From Aphrophora alni (Eukaryota; Arthropoda; Insecta; Hemiptera; Aphrophoridae): a stretch of DNA of 64,000 bases. The position numbers and the translations under genes are program-made. The notes below the pieces were generated by a model that saw nothing but the letters and a program-made list of their open reading frames with translations, was not told where the DNA came from and did no database searches. Every line of letters begins with the position of its first letter. Within the stretch, counting starts at the first letter, position 1. The DNA is taken from positions 47,959,142 to 48,023,141 of the forward strand of contig OY740768.1 in NCBI GenBank assembly GCA_963513935.1. Reading direction: 5' to 3'. Below, piece after piece: positions 63,885 through 64,000 of this stretch.

Positions 63885-64000
63885 ATGGCAGTGGATTTGC
63901 TGCGATTAGTAGACTCGTTAAAGAACACTGAGCTTGCTTTTGAGGTAGTAGCTAGAGGTGGTGAGAAAGACACAATAGCAGAAATGCGAACCTCCCTTAG
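63885..64000 (+). CDS. Probable gag ORF N-terminus (partial, 38 codons)
   Basis: Open from ATG 63885 to the window edge. It is the first Met after an in-frame stop at 63864, in a good context (AAAATGG). It starts MAVDLLRLVDSLKNTE and contains ELAFEVVARGG and IAEMRTSL. The pattern 'EL-xxEVxxRG ... MRxxLR' resembles the short SAP-like helical start of gag proteins in some arthropod LTR retrotransposons. Gag would form the virus-like particle that packages element RNA. No frameshift is seen in this part, and base composition is much less AT-rich than the flanks. The rest lies beyond the window. Confidence 0.65.
   Translation, partial: MAVDLLRLVDSLKNTELAFEVVARGGEKDTIAEMRTSL

Larger units (their letters stand above)
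61200..64000 (+). mobile_element. LTR retrotransposon, 5' end (LTR, primer site, leader, gag start), cut by the window end
   Basis: The 5' LTR (about 61200-63142) belongs to the family of the two solo LTRs. It is followed by a primer binding site, a leader of about 740 bp with tandem repeats, and an open frame beginning at 63885. The order LTR, PBS, leader, gag is that of an intact LTR element. The LTR start is uncertain, and the target duplication and 3' LTR lie outside the window. Confidence 0.8.

Overview
This is a eukaryotic nuclear window, very AT-rich and crowded with simple repeats and transposon remains. I see no complete host protein-coding gene. The largest continuous open frames come from microsatellites, from a T-rich satellite, or from transposon pieces. 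An insect source is likely: a nuclear copy of mitochondrial DNA carries rrnL-trnL1-nad1, atp6-cox3 and nad4-nad4L-trnT-trnP-nad6 junctions in the ancestral insect order, and the transposon families are common in arthropods. A hemipteran would fit, but the sequence does not prove it.

Layout. 1-5.2 kb: a decayed Tc1/mariner-like transposase (minus), a frameshifted Mutator-like transposase fragment (plus) interrupted by a 40-nt A run, and a short GC-rich retroelement-like insertion. 5.2-19 kb: mostly featureless AT-rich DNA with TA microsatellites, a possible zinc-finger relic near 6.6 kb and a 197-bp duplication near 15.2 kb. 19.2-23.8 kb: a minus-strand non-autonomous LTR element with three LTR copies in tandem; the middle LTR is shared by two units. 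25.1-25.7 kb: a Penelope-like reverse transcriptase fragment between 57-bp inverted repeats. 25.8-26.2 kb: a 192-196 bp tandem repeat. 26.8-35.4 kb: an 8.6-kb T-rich satellite with higher-order organisation (diverged ~31-bp monomers in fixed order alternating with blocks of GGGCTCATTTTT-type units). 35.4-39.3 kb: a composite, rearranged nuclear mitochondrial segment that abuts the satellite directly.

39.3-49 kb is AT-rich with little structure. 49.27-55.06 kb holds two related 1.6-1.8 kb solo LTRs in inverted orientation, each with its own 4-bp target duplication; between them lie uninterrupted (CA)86 and (CT)64 arrays. A third member of this LTR family (about 61.2-63.14 kb) is followed by an initiator-tRNA-Met-like primer binding site, four 22-bp tandem repeats and the first 38 codons of a probable gag ORF that runs off the window end. 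That ORF is the best-supported coding start here.

The window is best read as a TE- and satellite-rich intergenic or heterochromatic interval. The most unusual items are the T-rich higher-order satellite, the mosaic mitochondrial insertion joined to it, the tandem LTR unit and the inverted solo-LTR pair. All calls are from reading the sequence; family names rest on motif recognition, not on searches.
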